64,000 nucleotides of DNA. It comes from Dyadobacter psychrophilus (GTDB lineage: Bacteria > Bacteroidota > Bacteroidia > Cytophagales > Spirosomataceae). Position 1 is the stretch's first letter; each line of letters begins with the position of its first letter. The stretch spans positions 329,816 through 393,815 of the forward strand of contig NZ_FUZA01000005.1 in assembly GCF_900167945.1 (NCBI RefSeq). The letters run 5' to 3'. This document shows, piece after piece, positions 23,766 to 31,676 of this stretch. A model generated the notes under the pieces. The model was not told where the DNA came from. It saw only the letters and a list, made by a program, of their open reading frames with translations, and made no database searches. The translations under genes were made by a program, and so were the position numbers.

Positions 23766-25205
23766 ATCTTCTAGAGACTTTATCAACGCGCCCAGCCGCT
23801 TCAAACCTGCGTCAATTTCTGTTGTGAACGGGGCTCCGAAGCTGATCCTGATGTAGTTGGTGAAGCGGGCGTCGGTGCTGAAAATCTGGCCCGGGGCTAT
23901 GCTGACGTTTTGCAGGATTGCGGCTTCGAACAGTTCGAACGCATTGATTTTTGTGTTTAATTCAATCCATAAAACGTAACCTCCCTGTGGGCGGCTGATT
24001 TGGGTGTCTGGCGGGAAATGTTCGGTGACAGCCTGAATGTAGCGCAGGCTTTGCGTGTGAAGCGCTTTCCGTAAATTCCGCATATGCAGGTCGTAGCGGC
24101 CTGTTTCAAAAAAAATCCCGATCGCTGCGTGCGTGGGCGTCGCGGATGAAACGGTTTGCGTGATCTTGTTGCTGATTACTTTATCCCAAAATTTTCCCGG
24201 AATGCACCAGCCCACGCGATAGCCTGGCGCCAAGGTTTTAGAAACGGAGGAACACAGCATAACAAGTCCTTTCTTATCAAAGCTTTTACAGGTTTTGGGC
24301 CGACTTTTCCCAAAATACATTTCTCCGTAAATGTCGTCCTCGATCATCGGAATTTCCCGGGCGGCAAGCATTTCAACCAATTGTTTCTTCCGGTTATCCG
24401 GCATTAATGCGCCGGTAGGATTGGAAAAATTAGTAACGAAAAGGCAGGCTTTAATGGGAACGGAGTCAAGTGCTTTTTCCAGAAAATCGATGTCCGGACC
24501 TTCCTGTGGGTCACTAGGCACTTCGAAAACTTTTAAACCCAAAATTTTGATAACATTAAAAATGCCAAAGTACACCGGGCTTTCAATGGCGATGGTGTCA
24601 CCGGGTTCAGTCACGGCTTTGAGGCAGAACGCTACGGCCTCCATGCAGCCGTGCGTTGTAATAATTTCGTCGGCAGTAACATTGCCGCCCCAGTTGAAGG
24701 CATAGCGGGCAATTTGTTTCCTCAAATTCAGATTCCCCGGAATTTCGTCATAATTGGTGCAGCTTTCAGGGCTGTTGCGGACCGCTTCCATCAGTGCCTT
24801 GTTAAGTTTCGCGACCGGGATCAATTCCACAGGCGGCACGGCCAAAGATAACCTGACCATGCCATCGCCAGATAATGTCCGGTAAACCTGTCGGATCATT
24901 TCGTCTACATCAATTTCTGCGCGCTCTGACGGAAAATGGGGAAATGTTTGTTTTTTGAGGCGCCTTGCTGGTTTATAACGTACAAAATAACCGGATTTTG
25001 GCCTTGCTTCCACATAACCTTTATTTTCCAATTCGATAAATGCCTTATATGCTGTGCTCAGGCTAATGCCTTGTTCCCTGCTCAATGCGCGGAGTGAAAT
25101 CAGCTTATCACCGGCTTTTAATGTGTTGTTTTCGATCTGCTGTCCAAGGCGTTCGGCAACCTGGTGATAGAGGAAATCGTCTTTTTCGTCCGTAGTGATT
25201 TTCAT
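23754..25205 (-). CDS. Second MocR family regulator / aminotransferase-like protein
   Basis: 483 residues from ATG 25205 (MKITTDEKDDFLYHQVAERL). An upstream in-frame start at 25247 would lie before the -7 element and is rejected. The GntR wHTH covers about 10-78 (LRALSREQGISLSTAYKAFI, GYVEARPKSGYFVRY). The aminotransferase domain binds PLP through Lys323 (LCSSVSKTLAPGYRVGW), with NFSNPTGALM and EDDIYGEMY. It faces the DinB and decarboxylase genes and is their likely regulator. It is a different subgroup from the MocR at 14603. Confidence 0.9.
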   Translation of the reverse strand: MKITTDEKDDFLYHQVAERLGQQIENNTLKAGDKLISLRALSREQGISLSTAYKAFIELENKGYVEARPKSGYFVRYKPARRLKKQTFPHFPSERAEIDVDEMIRQVYRTLSGDGMVRLSLAVPPVELIPVAKLNKALMEAVRNSPESCTNYDEIPGNLNLRKQIARYAFNWGGNVTADEIITTHGCMEAVAFCLKAVTEPGDTIAIESPVYFGIFNVIKILGLKVFEVPSDPQEGPDIDFLEKALDSVPIKACLFVTNFSNPTGALMPDNRKKQLVEMLAAREIPMIEDDIYGEMYFGKSRPKTCKSFDKKGLVMLCSSVSKTLAPGYRVGWCIPGKFWDKVISNKITQTVSSATPTHAAIGIFFETGRYDLHMRNLRKALHTQSLRYIQAVTEHFPPDTQISRPQGGYVLWIELNTKINAFELFEAAILQNVSIAPGQIFSTDARFTNYIRISFGAPFTTEIDAGLKRLGALIKSLEDLSE

Positions 25206-25235
25206 TTTAGGGAAATAATTTGCTTCTGTTATGCT

Positions 25236-25243
25236 CAAAACTA
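25236..25243 (-). promoter_or_regulatory. Candidate -7 element of the second MocR gene
   Basis: Minus-strand TAGTTTTG matches TAnnTTTG; transcript start near 25230 and a leader of about 25 bases before the ATG at 25205. Confidence 0.45.
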
Positions 25244-25366
25244 GCAAAACTGAATCTGTTTTTTGCTTCTTGGAGTCAACAATTTTGCATCGCAGTTTAA
25301 TGGAACATTCAGCACGAACGCCCAGCCGCAGGGATTTTTGATTTGAATCGTTAAATTAGACTGCAC

Positions 25367-25380
25367 CTAAAAATTTTTAG
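25367..25380. promoter_or_regulatory. Perfect 14-bp palindrome covering the ribosome-binding region of the DinB gene
   Basis: CTAAAAATTTTTAG is perfectly self-complementary and ends two bases before the ATG at 25383. It could be an operator (the MocR regulator is divergent) or a small RNA structure that affects initiation. Confidence 0.4.
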
Positions 25381-25382
25381 TC

Positions 25383-25847
25383 ATGGAAAAAGAAATTATT
25401 ATTCAGCTTTTTGATAGAGATCTAAAAAAACTACGGGCCGAAATTGAGACTTATCCCTCTGAGGAATCGCTTTGGGTGCGGTTGCCGGGCACGATAAACA
25501 CGGGCGGGAATCTTTGCCAGCATTTAATTGGTAATCTGAGGACATATGTCGGACTTACGCTGGGGAATGTTCATTATGTAAGAAACCGTGATGCCGAATT
25601 TGCGGAGCGGCTTTTTACCAAATCGGAGCTGCTCCTGGAACTGGATAACTTACTGCCTGTTGTCGTGGAATCCGTAAAAGAGCTATCCGTTACCCAGCTG
25701 GAAAGTGAGTATCCGCGCAACGTTCTGGATATGTTCCCTAATCAAACCACAACGTTGGTCCTGACCCATTTATTAACACATCTATCTTACCACTTAGGCC
25801 AGATCAATTATCACAGACGCTGGGTCTCGGCCGCAAATCCTGAGTAA
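25383..25847 (+). CDS. DinB family / DUF1572-like putative metal-dependent protein
   Basis: 154 residues, all helical. The conserved histidines of the DinB four-helix bundle are visible: NLCQHLIGNLRTYVG (about 40-54) and THLLTHLSYHLGQINYH near the C-terminus, giving the usual three-His site. DinB proteins include thiol-dependent transferases and many of unknown action. It is followed after 29 bases by a PLP-dependent decarboxylase and lies divergent from a MocR regulator; the three probably form one regulated group. The palindrome at 25367-25380 overlaps its initiation region. Confidence 0.82.
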   Translation: MEKEIIIQLFDRDLKKLRAEIETYPSEESLWVRLPGTINTGGNLCQHLIGNLRTYVGLTLGNVHYVRNRDAEFAERLFTKSELLLELDNLLPVVVESVKELSVTQLESEYPRNVLDMFPNQTTTLVLTHLLTHLSYHLGQINYHRRWVSAANPE

Positions 25848-25876
25848 TCTAGTTAAAGCACATTACAACTATTAAA

Positions 25877-27277
25877 ATGAACATTAAGTTAGAGGAAGAT
25901 CTGGCGCATTGGGACATGATTCTGGAAGATGTAAAAAACAGAAGTCTGGATTTTTTGAATCACCTGAATGATTTGCCTACTTACGCACCCGACCAGCGAG
26001 CTGAGGCTGAGGTGTTGGAAATGAACGGATCAGGGACTCTGAAAAGTCTGGAAATGTTTCGGGAAAAATACCAGAAACTGATGGTAGCCAGCCCGGGACC
26101 GAGATATTGGGGCTTTGTCACGGGAGGAGCAACGCCGGCTGCTATCGCGGGCGACTGGCTCACAGCAGTGTTTGATCAGAATACGCAAGGCACAAAGGGA
26201 TCGGGTGACGTTTCGGCAATTGTTGAGAAGGAAACAATCCGTCTGTTGTGCCAATTGCTGGGTCTGCCCGAGGATTTTAACGGCGGATTTGTGACGGGTG
26301 CAACTATGTCTAATTTTACAGGGCTGGCCGTAGGAAGACAATGGGCTGGTAAGAAAATCGGTGTTGACGTTTCCAGAGAGGGAATGTCTTCGGAAATTGT
26401 CGTGATGGCAGCGACGCCGCATTCTTCTGTAATCAAATCGCTCTCCATGCTGGGTTTTGGAAGTAACAATTTATTCAAAATCAATGTCCTGGCAGGACGT
26501 GAAGCCATGGACCTTGCGGACCTGGAAGCGAAATTAATTGAACATAACGGCCAACCCATCATTGTCAATTGCAGCGCCGGAACAGTTAATACTGTTGATT
26601 TTGATGACATTGCTGCAATCGTCGCGTTGAAAGAAAAATACAGTTTTTGGCTGCATATCGACGCTGCTTTCGGTGGCTTTGCGGCGTGCTCGCCGGCGCA
26701 CAGCCACCTGCTGGCGGGGTGGGAGCAGGCGGACAGCATTACCATTGACTGCCACAAATGGGTGAATGTGCCGTACGACAGCGCCGTAATTCTGGTTAGA
26801 AAGCAGCATGATCGTTTGCAGGTGGAAACTTTTCAAAACACCAATGCTCCTTATCTCGGAGATCCATCTGAAAATTTTTCTTATTTGAATTTCCTGCCAG
26901 AAAACTCACGCAGGTTTCGTGCGCTGCCTGCGTGGTTTGGATTGGTTGCTTATGGAAAATCGGGTTATCAATGGATTGTTGAAAACAGCATTGCCCGCGC
27001 AAATGAACTGGGGAATTATATTACCGGGAGTGTGTTTTTCGAACTTGCCGCGCCGGTTCGGCTTAATGTGGTCACTTTCAGGCTCCGTGGCACTGAGGAG
27101 ACGATGGGTTTTTTGGATCAGATGAATAAAAACGGAAAGGTTTTTATGACTCCGACCACATTGGACGGGATAAGTTGCGTGCGGGCTGCATTCGTGAATT
27201 ATCGCACAACCGCTGCCGATATCGTCACTGCAATAAATGAAATGGAGGCTGCCTATCATATTGTGCTAAAACATTGA
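25877..27277 (+). CDS. PLP-dependent decarboxylase (group II, aspartate/diaminobutyrate-like)
   Basis: 466 residues, fold-type I. PLP-binding Lys294 lies in DCHKWVNVPYDS, the aspartate for the pyridine nitrogen is Asp262 (HIDAAFGGF), and GGFVTGATMSNFTGLAVGR (about 137-155) binds the phosphate. The order matches group II decarboxylases that act on aromatic, glutamate-like or diaminobutyrate substrates; the exact amino acid is not clear. It probably makes an amine in the cytoplasm. Cotranscribed with the DinB gene and possibly under the divergent MocR protein. Confidence 0.86.
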   Translation: MNIKLEEDLAHWDMILEDVKNRSLDFLNHLNDLPTYAPDQRAEAEVLEMNGSGTLKSLEMFREKYQKLMVASPGPRYWGFVTGGATPAAIAGDWLTAVFDQNTQGTKGSGDVSAIVEKETIRLLCQLLGLPEDFNGGFVTGATMSNFTGLAVGRQWAGKKIGVDVSREGMSSEIVVMAATPHSSVIKSLSMLGFGSNNLFKINVLAGREAMDLADLEAKLIEHNGQPIIVNCSAGTVNTVDFDDIAAIVALKEKYSFWLHIDAAFGGFAACSPAHSHLLAGWEQADSITIDCHKWVNVPYDSAVILVRKQHDRLQVETFQNTNAPYLGDPSENFSYLNFLPENSRRFRALPAWFGLVAYGKSGYQWIVENSIARANELGNYITGSVFFELAAPVRLNVVTFRLRGTEETMGFLDQMNKNGKVFMTPTTLDGISCVRAAFVNYRTTAADIVTAINEMEAAYHIVLKH

Positions 27278-27377
27278 TATGCAGTGGGAACTATTACGAC
27301 AAGGATTAGGGTTTGTCTTTTATCGGGAAAAATTTGGACTCAAATAACGCCTGAAATGACCATAAACCCTTCTCCGT

Positions 27378-29516
27378 GTGAAAAAACTTTACTTCCTCTT
27401 TGGGGCATTACTGCCCTTATGTGCTGTTGCGCAATGTCCTGTCGATCTTGAACTGACCACGCAAGCCGAGGTTTCGGCTTTTCAGGCCACTTATACGGGC
27501 TGTACAAATATTACTGGAAATCTTACGATTAACGGAACCGATATTGATGATCTGAGCAACCTGATTACGCTGACAGATGTTGGTGGAAACCTGCTGATAA
27601 ACGGCAATCCGCTGTTGCAAAATCTTACCGGACTGGAAAATATAGTTGCAGTGGGAGGCGATCTGGAAGTCTCAGAAAATGCCGGCCTTCTTAATTTGGA
27701 AGCATTGGCTAATGTTGCGCAAATAAACGGCAGCCTCATCATTGGCGATAACGATTTACTGACTGATCTGGCCGGGCTTACCAGCATTCACACCATCGGG
27801 CTTGATCTTGTAATTGGAGCCAATGACCTGTTGACCACACTGTCACCACTCGTTATCAGCAGTTTAGGGCGGGATTTGCGGCTTGGGTTCAACGAGTCGC
27901 TGGTAAATTTTGCAGGGCTCGAAAATATCACCACCGTGCCTGGTTACGTAGAAATCACGGGAAACACTACGCTGGTGAATATGTCGGGATTGAATGGCCT
28001 TACATCGATCGGAGAAGATCTTTATATAGATTTCAATGATAATCTGGTCAATCTTGAAGGACTGGAAAATCTGATAACGATCGAGTCTGACTTTTATATG
28101 GAGGAAAATGGCAGCCTGGTCAGCCTCACAGGTCTGGAAGGACTGAAAACTATCAAGGATGATGTTGAGATCAATTACCACGATGCCCTGATCGATCTTT
28201 CGGGTTTCAGCGGGCTTACTACAATTGGCGGCGCGCTGATACTCCAAAACAATTTTGGCCTTGAATCATTGGACGGACTTGAAGGTGTGACGTCATTTGG
28301 AGAGGAAGTTTTGCTTTCCTTCAATCCGTTTCTGGAAAATCTAGATGGACTTTCAGGAGTGACATCCATCGGCCCGTTAGGATTTGCTTCGTTTTTAAAC
28401 TTTTCATTATCAGATATTGCGGGACTCTCCGCATTGGAATCGATCGACGGTGACCTGATCATTGTCGGAAATGCAAGCCTTGTTAATCTCGCCGGTTTGG
28501 AAAATCTGGAAGCCATTGGTGATGGTAGTTCGTTGGTCATCGCATCTAATCCGCAGCTCGAAAACATGACTGCGCTTTCCGGACTTACGACCGTTGGCAA
28601 TTTGAATGTCGACGACAATGAAGTTTTGACAAGCCTTGCCGGATTGAATAATCTGGTGACGATCACTGATTCTTTATCTGTCTCGGCTAATGCATTGCTC
28701 GAAAATCTGGATGGCCTGGAAAATCTGAAAACCATTGGCGGCAGTGTGACAATATTCCAAAATTCACTTTTAGCTTCACTTTCCGGCCTGGGCAAACTTC
28801 AATCAATTGGTGGTGCCTACCTTTGGATTTCGGAAAATCCGGAGCTTGAAATGTGCGCAATTCCGCCGGTTTGCCAATATCTTTCCAACGAAACGCCTGA
28901 ATTGCTCGATATATCGGCCAACAAACCCGGATGCAACTCGGAGACAGAAGTTTTAGACGCTTGTGCTGCGCTTCCCGTGACACTGATTAGTTTCGAAGTC
29001 AAAAAGGAACATTATACTGCGTTGCTCTCGTGGTCCACCAGTGCGGAGACAAACAGCGATTTTTTCGCTGTGCAACACAGCCCGGAAGGCAGGAACTGGC
29101 AGACAATTGGCATAATGAAGGCAAAAGGTGAAAGTGTTGCGGTGCAGCCTTACACATTCAGCCATAGCGCCCCGGTCAATGGTAATAATTTTTACCGGTT
29201 AAAAATGGCCGATAAAGATGGTTCCTACGCTTATAGCCAGATTCATTATCTCAATTTTTTCAATTTGCCGGAGATCGCTTCTATTTTTCCAAACCCGGTA
29301 TTTGAAAAGTTATCCGTTCAGGTGGCTGAGGGAGCTGCGATTGCGAAAGTTGAAATCATCAATGCGCAAGGAAAAATTTCATATCTGGCTGATTTTGGAC
29401 AAAACAAAAAAGCAGGATCCGAGTTGCAGGTCGGGCATTTGCCCACAGGCCTTTATCATGTGACATTAACCGACAGTAACGGAAAAAAAGAAATCAAAAA
29501 GATCATTAAAAAGTAG
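27378..29516 (+). CDS. Secreted receptor L-domain / leucine-rich-like repeat protein with T9SS tail
   Basis: 712 residues from a GTG at 27378; the nearest ATG (27355) is out of frame. Signal peptide MKKLYFLFGALLPLCAVAQ. Residues ~40-500 are tandem beta-solenoid units of about 23-25 residues with the pattern LxNLxGLENLxTIGGDLxI, as in receptor L-domain and BspA-like proteins. Then a fibronectin-like part (VTLISFEVKKEHYTALLSWS) and a T9SS type A sorting tail (SIFPNPVFEKLSVQV ... LPTGLYHVTL ... KKIIKK). It should be displayed or released at the cell surface for adhesion or polymer binding. It sits alone, convergent with the phosphatase-like gene. Confidence 0.9.
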   Translation: MKKLYFLFGALLPLCAVAQCPVDLELTTQAEVSAFQATYTGCTNITGNLTINGTDIDDLSNLITLTDVGGNLLINGNPLLQNLTGLENIVAVGGDLEVSENAGLLNLEALANVAQINGSLIIGDNDLLTDLAGLTSIHTIGLDLVIGANDLLTTLSPLVISSLGRDLRLGFNESLVNFAGLENITTVPGYVEITGNTTLVNMSGLNGLTSIGEDLYIDFNDNLVNLEGLENLITIESDFYMEENGSLVSLTGLEGLKTIKDDVEINYHDALIDLSGFSGLTTIGGALILQNNFGLESLDGLEGVTSFGEEVLLSFNPFLENLDGLSGVTSIGPLGFASFLNFSLSDIAGLSALESIDGDLIIVGNASLVNLAGLENLEAIGDGSSLVIASNPQLENMTALSGLTTVGNLNVDDNEVLTSLAGLNNLVTITDSLSVSANALLENLDGLENLKTIGGSVTIFQNSLLASLSGLGKLQSIGGAYLWISENPELEMCAIPPVCQYLSNETPELLDISANKPGCNSETEVLDACAALPVTLISFEVKKEHYTALLSWSTSAETNSDFFAVQHSPEGRNWQTIGIMKAKGESVAVQPYTFSHSAPVNGNNFYRLKMADKDGSYAYSQIHYLNFFNLPEIASIFPNPVFEKLSVQVAEGAAIAKVEIINAQGKISYLADFGQNKKAGSELQVGHLPTGLYHVTLTDSNGKKEIKKIIKK

Positions 29517-29519
29517 CAT

Positions 29520-29544
29520 CAGCGCGAATGTCACGTTCACGCTG
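29520..29544. terminator. Weak hairpin between convergent genes
   Basis: CAGCGCGAA and TTCACGCTG (one mismatch) enclose a seven-base loop directly after the stop of the L-domain gene. No U-tract follows, so termination there is uncertain. Confidence 0.3.
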
Positions 29545-29567
29545 CCTGTTCCACAGCTTTCGGATGG

Positions 29568-31676
29568 TTAATAAACCGCCAGCTTCCGGACGAGACTTCG
29601 CCCGTTCACAGTAACTTTCAGCAGATAAATACCCGCAGTCATATTATCGGGTAAAAATGGCACTGCCGCTTCCGTCAGTGTCATTTTCTTTTCCTCTAAA
29701 ACGCGCCCTGAAACGTCCATTAATGTAAGTTCAGCTTTCACAGTTGCCTTTTCCGCAAGCCTGATCTGCATTTGCTGCGCCGCAGATGGGTTAGGGATTA
29801 CCTCAATGTCAAATGCTTGCTTGCTTGGGTCAACAGCCAGAATAATTTCCTGCAATCGAATCGAAGTAATAGCCGAATAGCGAAGCCGTCCGTCCAGCGC
29901 GACCATTTTAAGGCGGTAATAGATGGTTTGGTCGAAATCCAGGTCCGGGCTTTGTTCATCTTTGAAGCTGTAATTTTTATTCACTGTCGAGTTTGGCCCG
30001 CCTGCAACGCGTCCAATTTCAGACCATTTCAAATCACCTTGTGCGCGTTCAATGAAAAAATGGGAGAATTCGTTTTCAAATTCCGTTGTCCAGCTTAGTG
30101 TAACCACATTTGCGGGATCGGCAGCACGTGAAAATGCGATGAGCTTAACCGGTTCGGGCAAAGTTACTTTTACGTGAAAAACATCATTAATGCAGTTTTG
30201 CTCGTCTTTCACATGAAAGTCGGCAGTTTTATGAGGCGCAACGGTTATGGAGGAGGTCTTGGCACCGGTATTCCACACATGTGCACCGATGAACGAAGAT
30301 TTCAATTCAATGCTTTCCCCGGCGTTGATCTCAACAGTTGTTTCTTTATTTACATCTTTTTCAATCGTGAACTGATCATAAATGACGCCATCAAGCCCGA
30401 TCCATTTGGCGTCCAGCCGGTTGGCTTCCACTTCCAACACCATGCCGCCCGAACGTTCCGCGTCCGAATAATACATGGCCTTATGCGGAAAACCTGCCGC
30501 TTTGGAACCTAACTGGCCCGCAGAGCCCGAAACCACATACACCGTTCCTTTATTGGAATCCGTCTTTTTGAAATACGGACAGGACTGCGGCGAGGCATCA
30601 TATCTTCCCGAAGAATTGCTGAGATTATGCGTCGCCGGATCGAATGTATCCGCCTTGTCATAATGTCCCTGGATCAGGCGGGACCGCTCGTACACGTGGC
30701 TGTGCCCGCAAAGGATCAGGTCTACACCGTTTCTTTCAAGGATGCGGATGAAGTTTTCCCGTATTTTGATCAGGTCACTTTCCGTTTCCGAATTGCGCGA
30801 ACCTTGTGAATAAGGCGGATGGTGCCAGTAAGCCACGATCCAGTCCTTGTTTTTATTTGCCGCCAGATCCTTTTTGATCCACTGAACCTGCCTGCCAAGC
30901 GTGTCATACAGACGGGTTGCCTGGTCTTCCTTGCCATAAGAATCCAGCGACAGAAAATGCACATTACCATAATCGTAGGAGTAAAAAGCCTGCGATTCGG
31001 ATGCTACGCCGCCTGCTTCACCTTGCGTCGGCATGGTGAAAATCTGGTAATAGGGAATATTATGGTCGTTTTGCCGGTCCGGGTTGTCGTTATTGTAATC
31101 GTGGTTTCCGGGGGCCGGAAACACAGGATTTTTTTTCAGGAAAGCATATTTATAGTGATTGAAAAAATTGGACTGATATTCTGCGTCCTTTCCGAAAGCG
31201 TACGCATTGTCGCCCAGCAGCAACAAAGCGTTCATGTAATTTTGCCCCAAATATTTTGCTATACTTTCACGCACCATTCCCTGGGTTGCCGAGTTAGTTC
31301 CGCAGTCTCCCAAAACCCCAAACCTGTATTTCCCTTTTGTGCCCGGTATTGGTGCCGTTTCAAAATAATTTTCCTGGTCGCCTTCCAGCACCTCATTAGC
31401 ATAACCAATGGAATAATAATAACGGGTAGCCGGATCAAGCCCCGAGAGTTGGACCGCATGCTCCGTAGCCTTCGCGGAAAGCTCCACGTTCGTTGTCAAC
31501 GCGGACGGTGTAAGGCCGTATCGGACCATGCTCGTGGTGGCCACGTCCGTTCGCCAGCGTACTACCATGCTCGTGGACGTTGCGGATTGCAGGTAAGGCC
31601 CGCGCAGCAGCGTGGTTTGCGAAAAGGCAGCATTGAATACGCAAAGCAGGAGGGGCAGTAGTAAATTTTTTTTCAT
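29568..31676 (-). CDS. Purple acid phosphatase-like metallophosphoesterase with T9SS tail
   Basis: 702 residues. Signal peptide MKKNLLLPLLLCVFNAAFSQ; purple-acid-phosphatase N-terminal fibronectin domain (RGPYLQSATSTSMVVRWRTD, about 25-115); metallophosphoesterase core with GDCG, LLGDNAY, GNHDYNN, YWHHPPYSQ and GHSHVYER, the two-metal ligand set; then a second fibronectin-like domain and a T9SS tail (VIPNPSAAQQMQIRL ... GIYLLKVTV). It should hydrolyse phosphate esters outside the cell. Its ATG overlaps the stop of the upstream peroxidase by four bases (ATGA), so the two secreted enzymes are coupled. Confidence 0.9.
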   Translation of the reverse strand: MKKNLLLPLLLCVFNAAFSQTTLLRGPYLQSATSTSMVVRWRTDVATTSMVRYGLTPSALTTNVELSAKATEHAVQLSGLDPATRYYYSIGYANEVLEGDQENYFETAPIPGTKGKYRFGVLGDCGTNSATQGMVRESIAKYLGQNYMNALLLLGDNAYAFGKDAEYQSNFFNHYKYAFLKKNPVFPAPGNHDYNNDNPDRQNDHNIPYYQIFTMPTQGEAGGVASESQAFYSYDYGNVHFLSLDSYGKEDQATRLYDTLGRQVQWIKKDLAANKNKDWIVAYWHHPPYSQGSRNSETESDLIKIRENFIRILERNGVDLILCGHSHVYERSRLIQGHYDKADTFDPATHNLSNSSGRYDASPQSCPYFKKTDSNKGTVYVVSGSAGQLGSKAAGFPHKAMYYSDAERSGGMVLEVEANRLDAKWIGLDGVIYDQFTIEKDVNKETTVEINAGESIELKSSFIGAHVWNTGAKTSSITVAPHKTADFHVKDEQNCINDVFHVKVTLPEPVKLIAFSRAADPANVVTLSWTTEFENEFSHFFIERAQGDLKWSEIGRVAGGPNSTVNKNYSFKDEQSPDLDFDQTIYYRLKMVALDGRLRYSAITSIRLQEIILAVDPSKQAFDIEVIPNPSAAQQMQIRLAEKATVKAELTLMDVSGRVLEEKKMTLTEAAVPFLPDNMTAGIYLLKVTVNGRSLVRKLAVY

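Noticed and set aside
25206-25247. Longer start for the second MocR protein
   Set aside because: It lies at or upstream of the -7 element (25236-25243), so it would not be transcribed.
26176-26757. Minus-strand frame opposite the PLP decarboxylase
   Set aside because: Covers the PLP-binding region of the real gene in antisense.
28175-28795. Minus-strand frame opposite the L-domain repeat gene
   Set aside because: Arises from the regular repeat of the true gene; Ser/Arg/Pro-rich with no promoter.
30819-31661. Long plus-strand frame (280 residues) opposite the phosphatase gene
   Set aside because: Antisense to conserved metallophosphoesterase motifs; the translation is a run of hydrophobic and Arg/His residues without domain.
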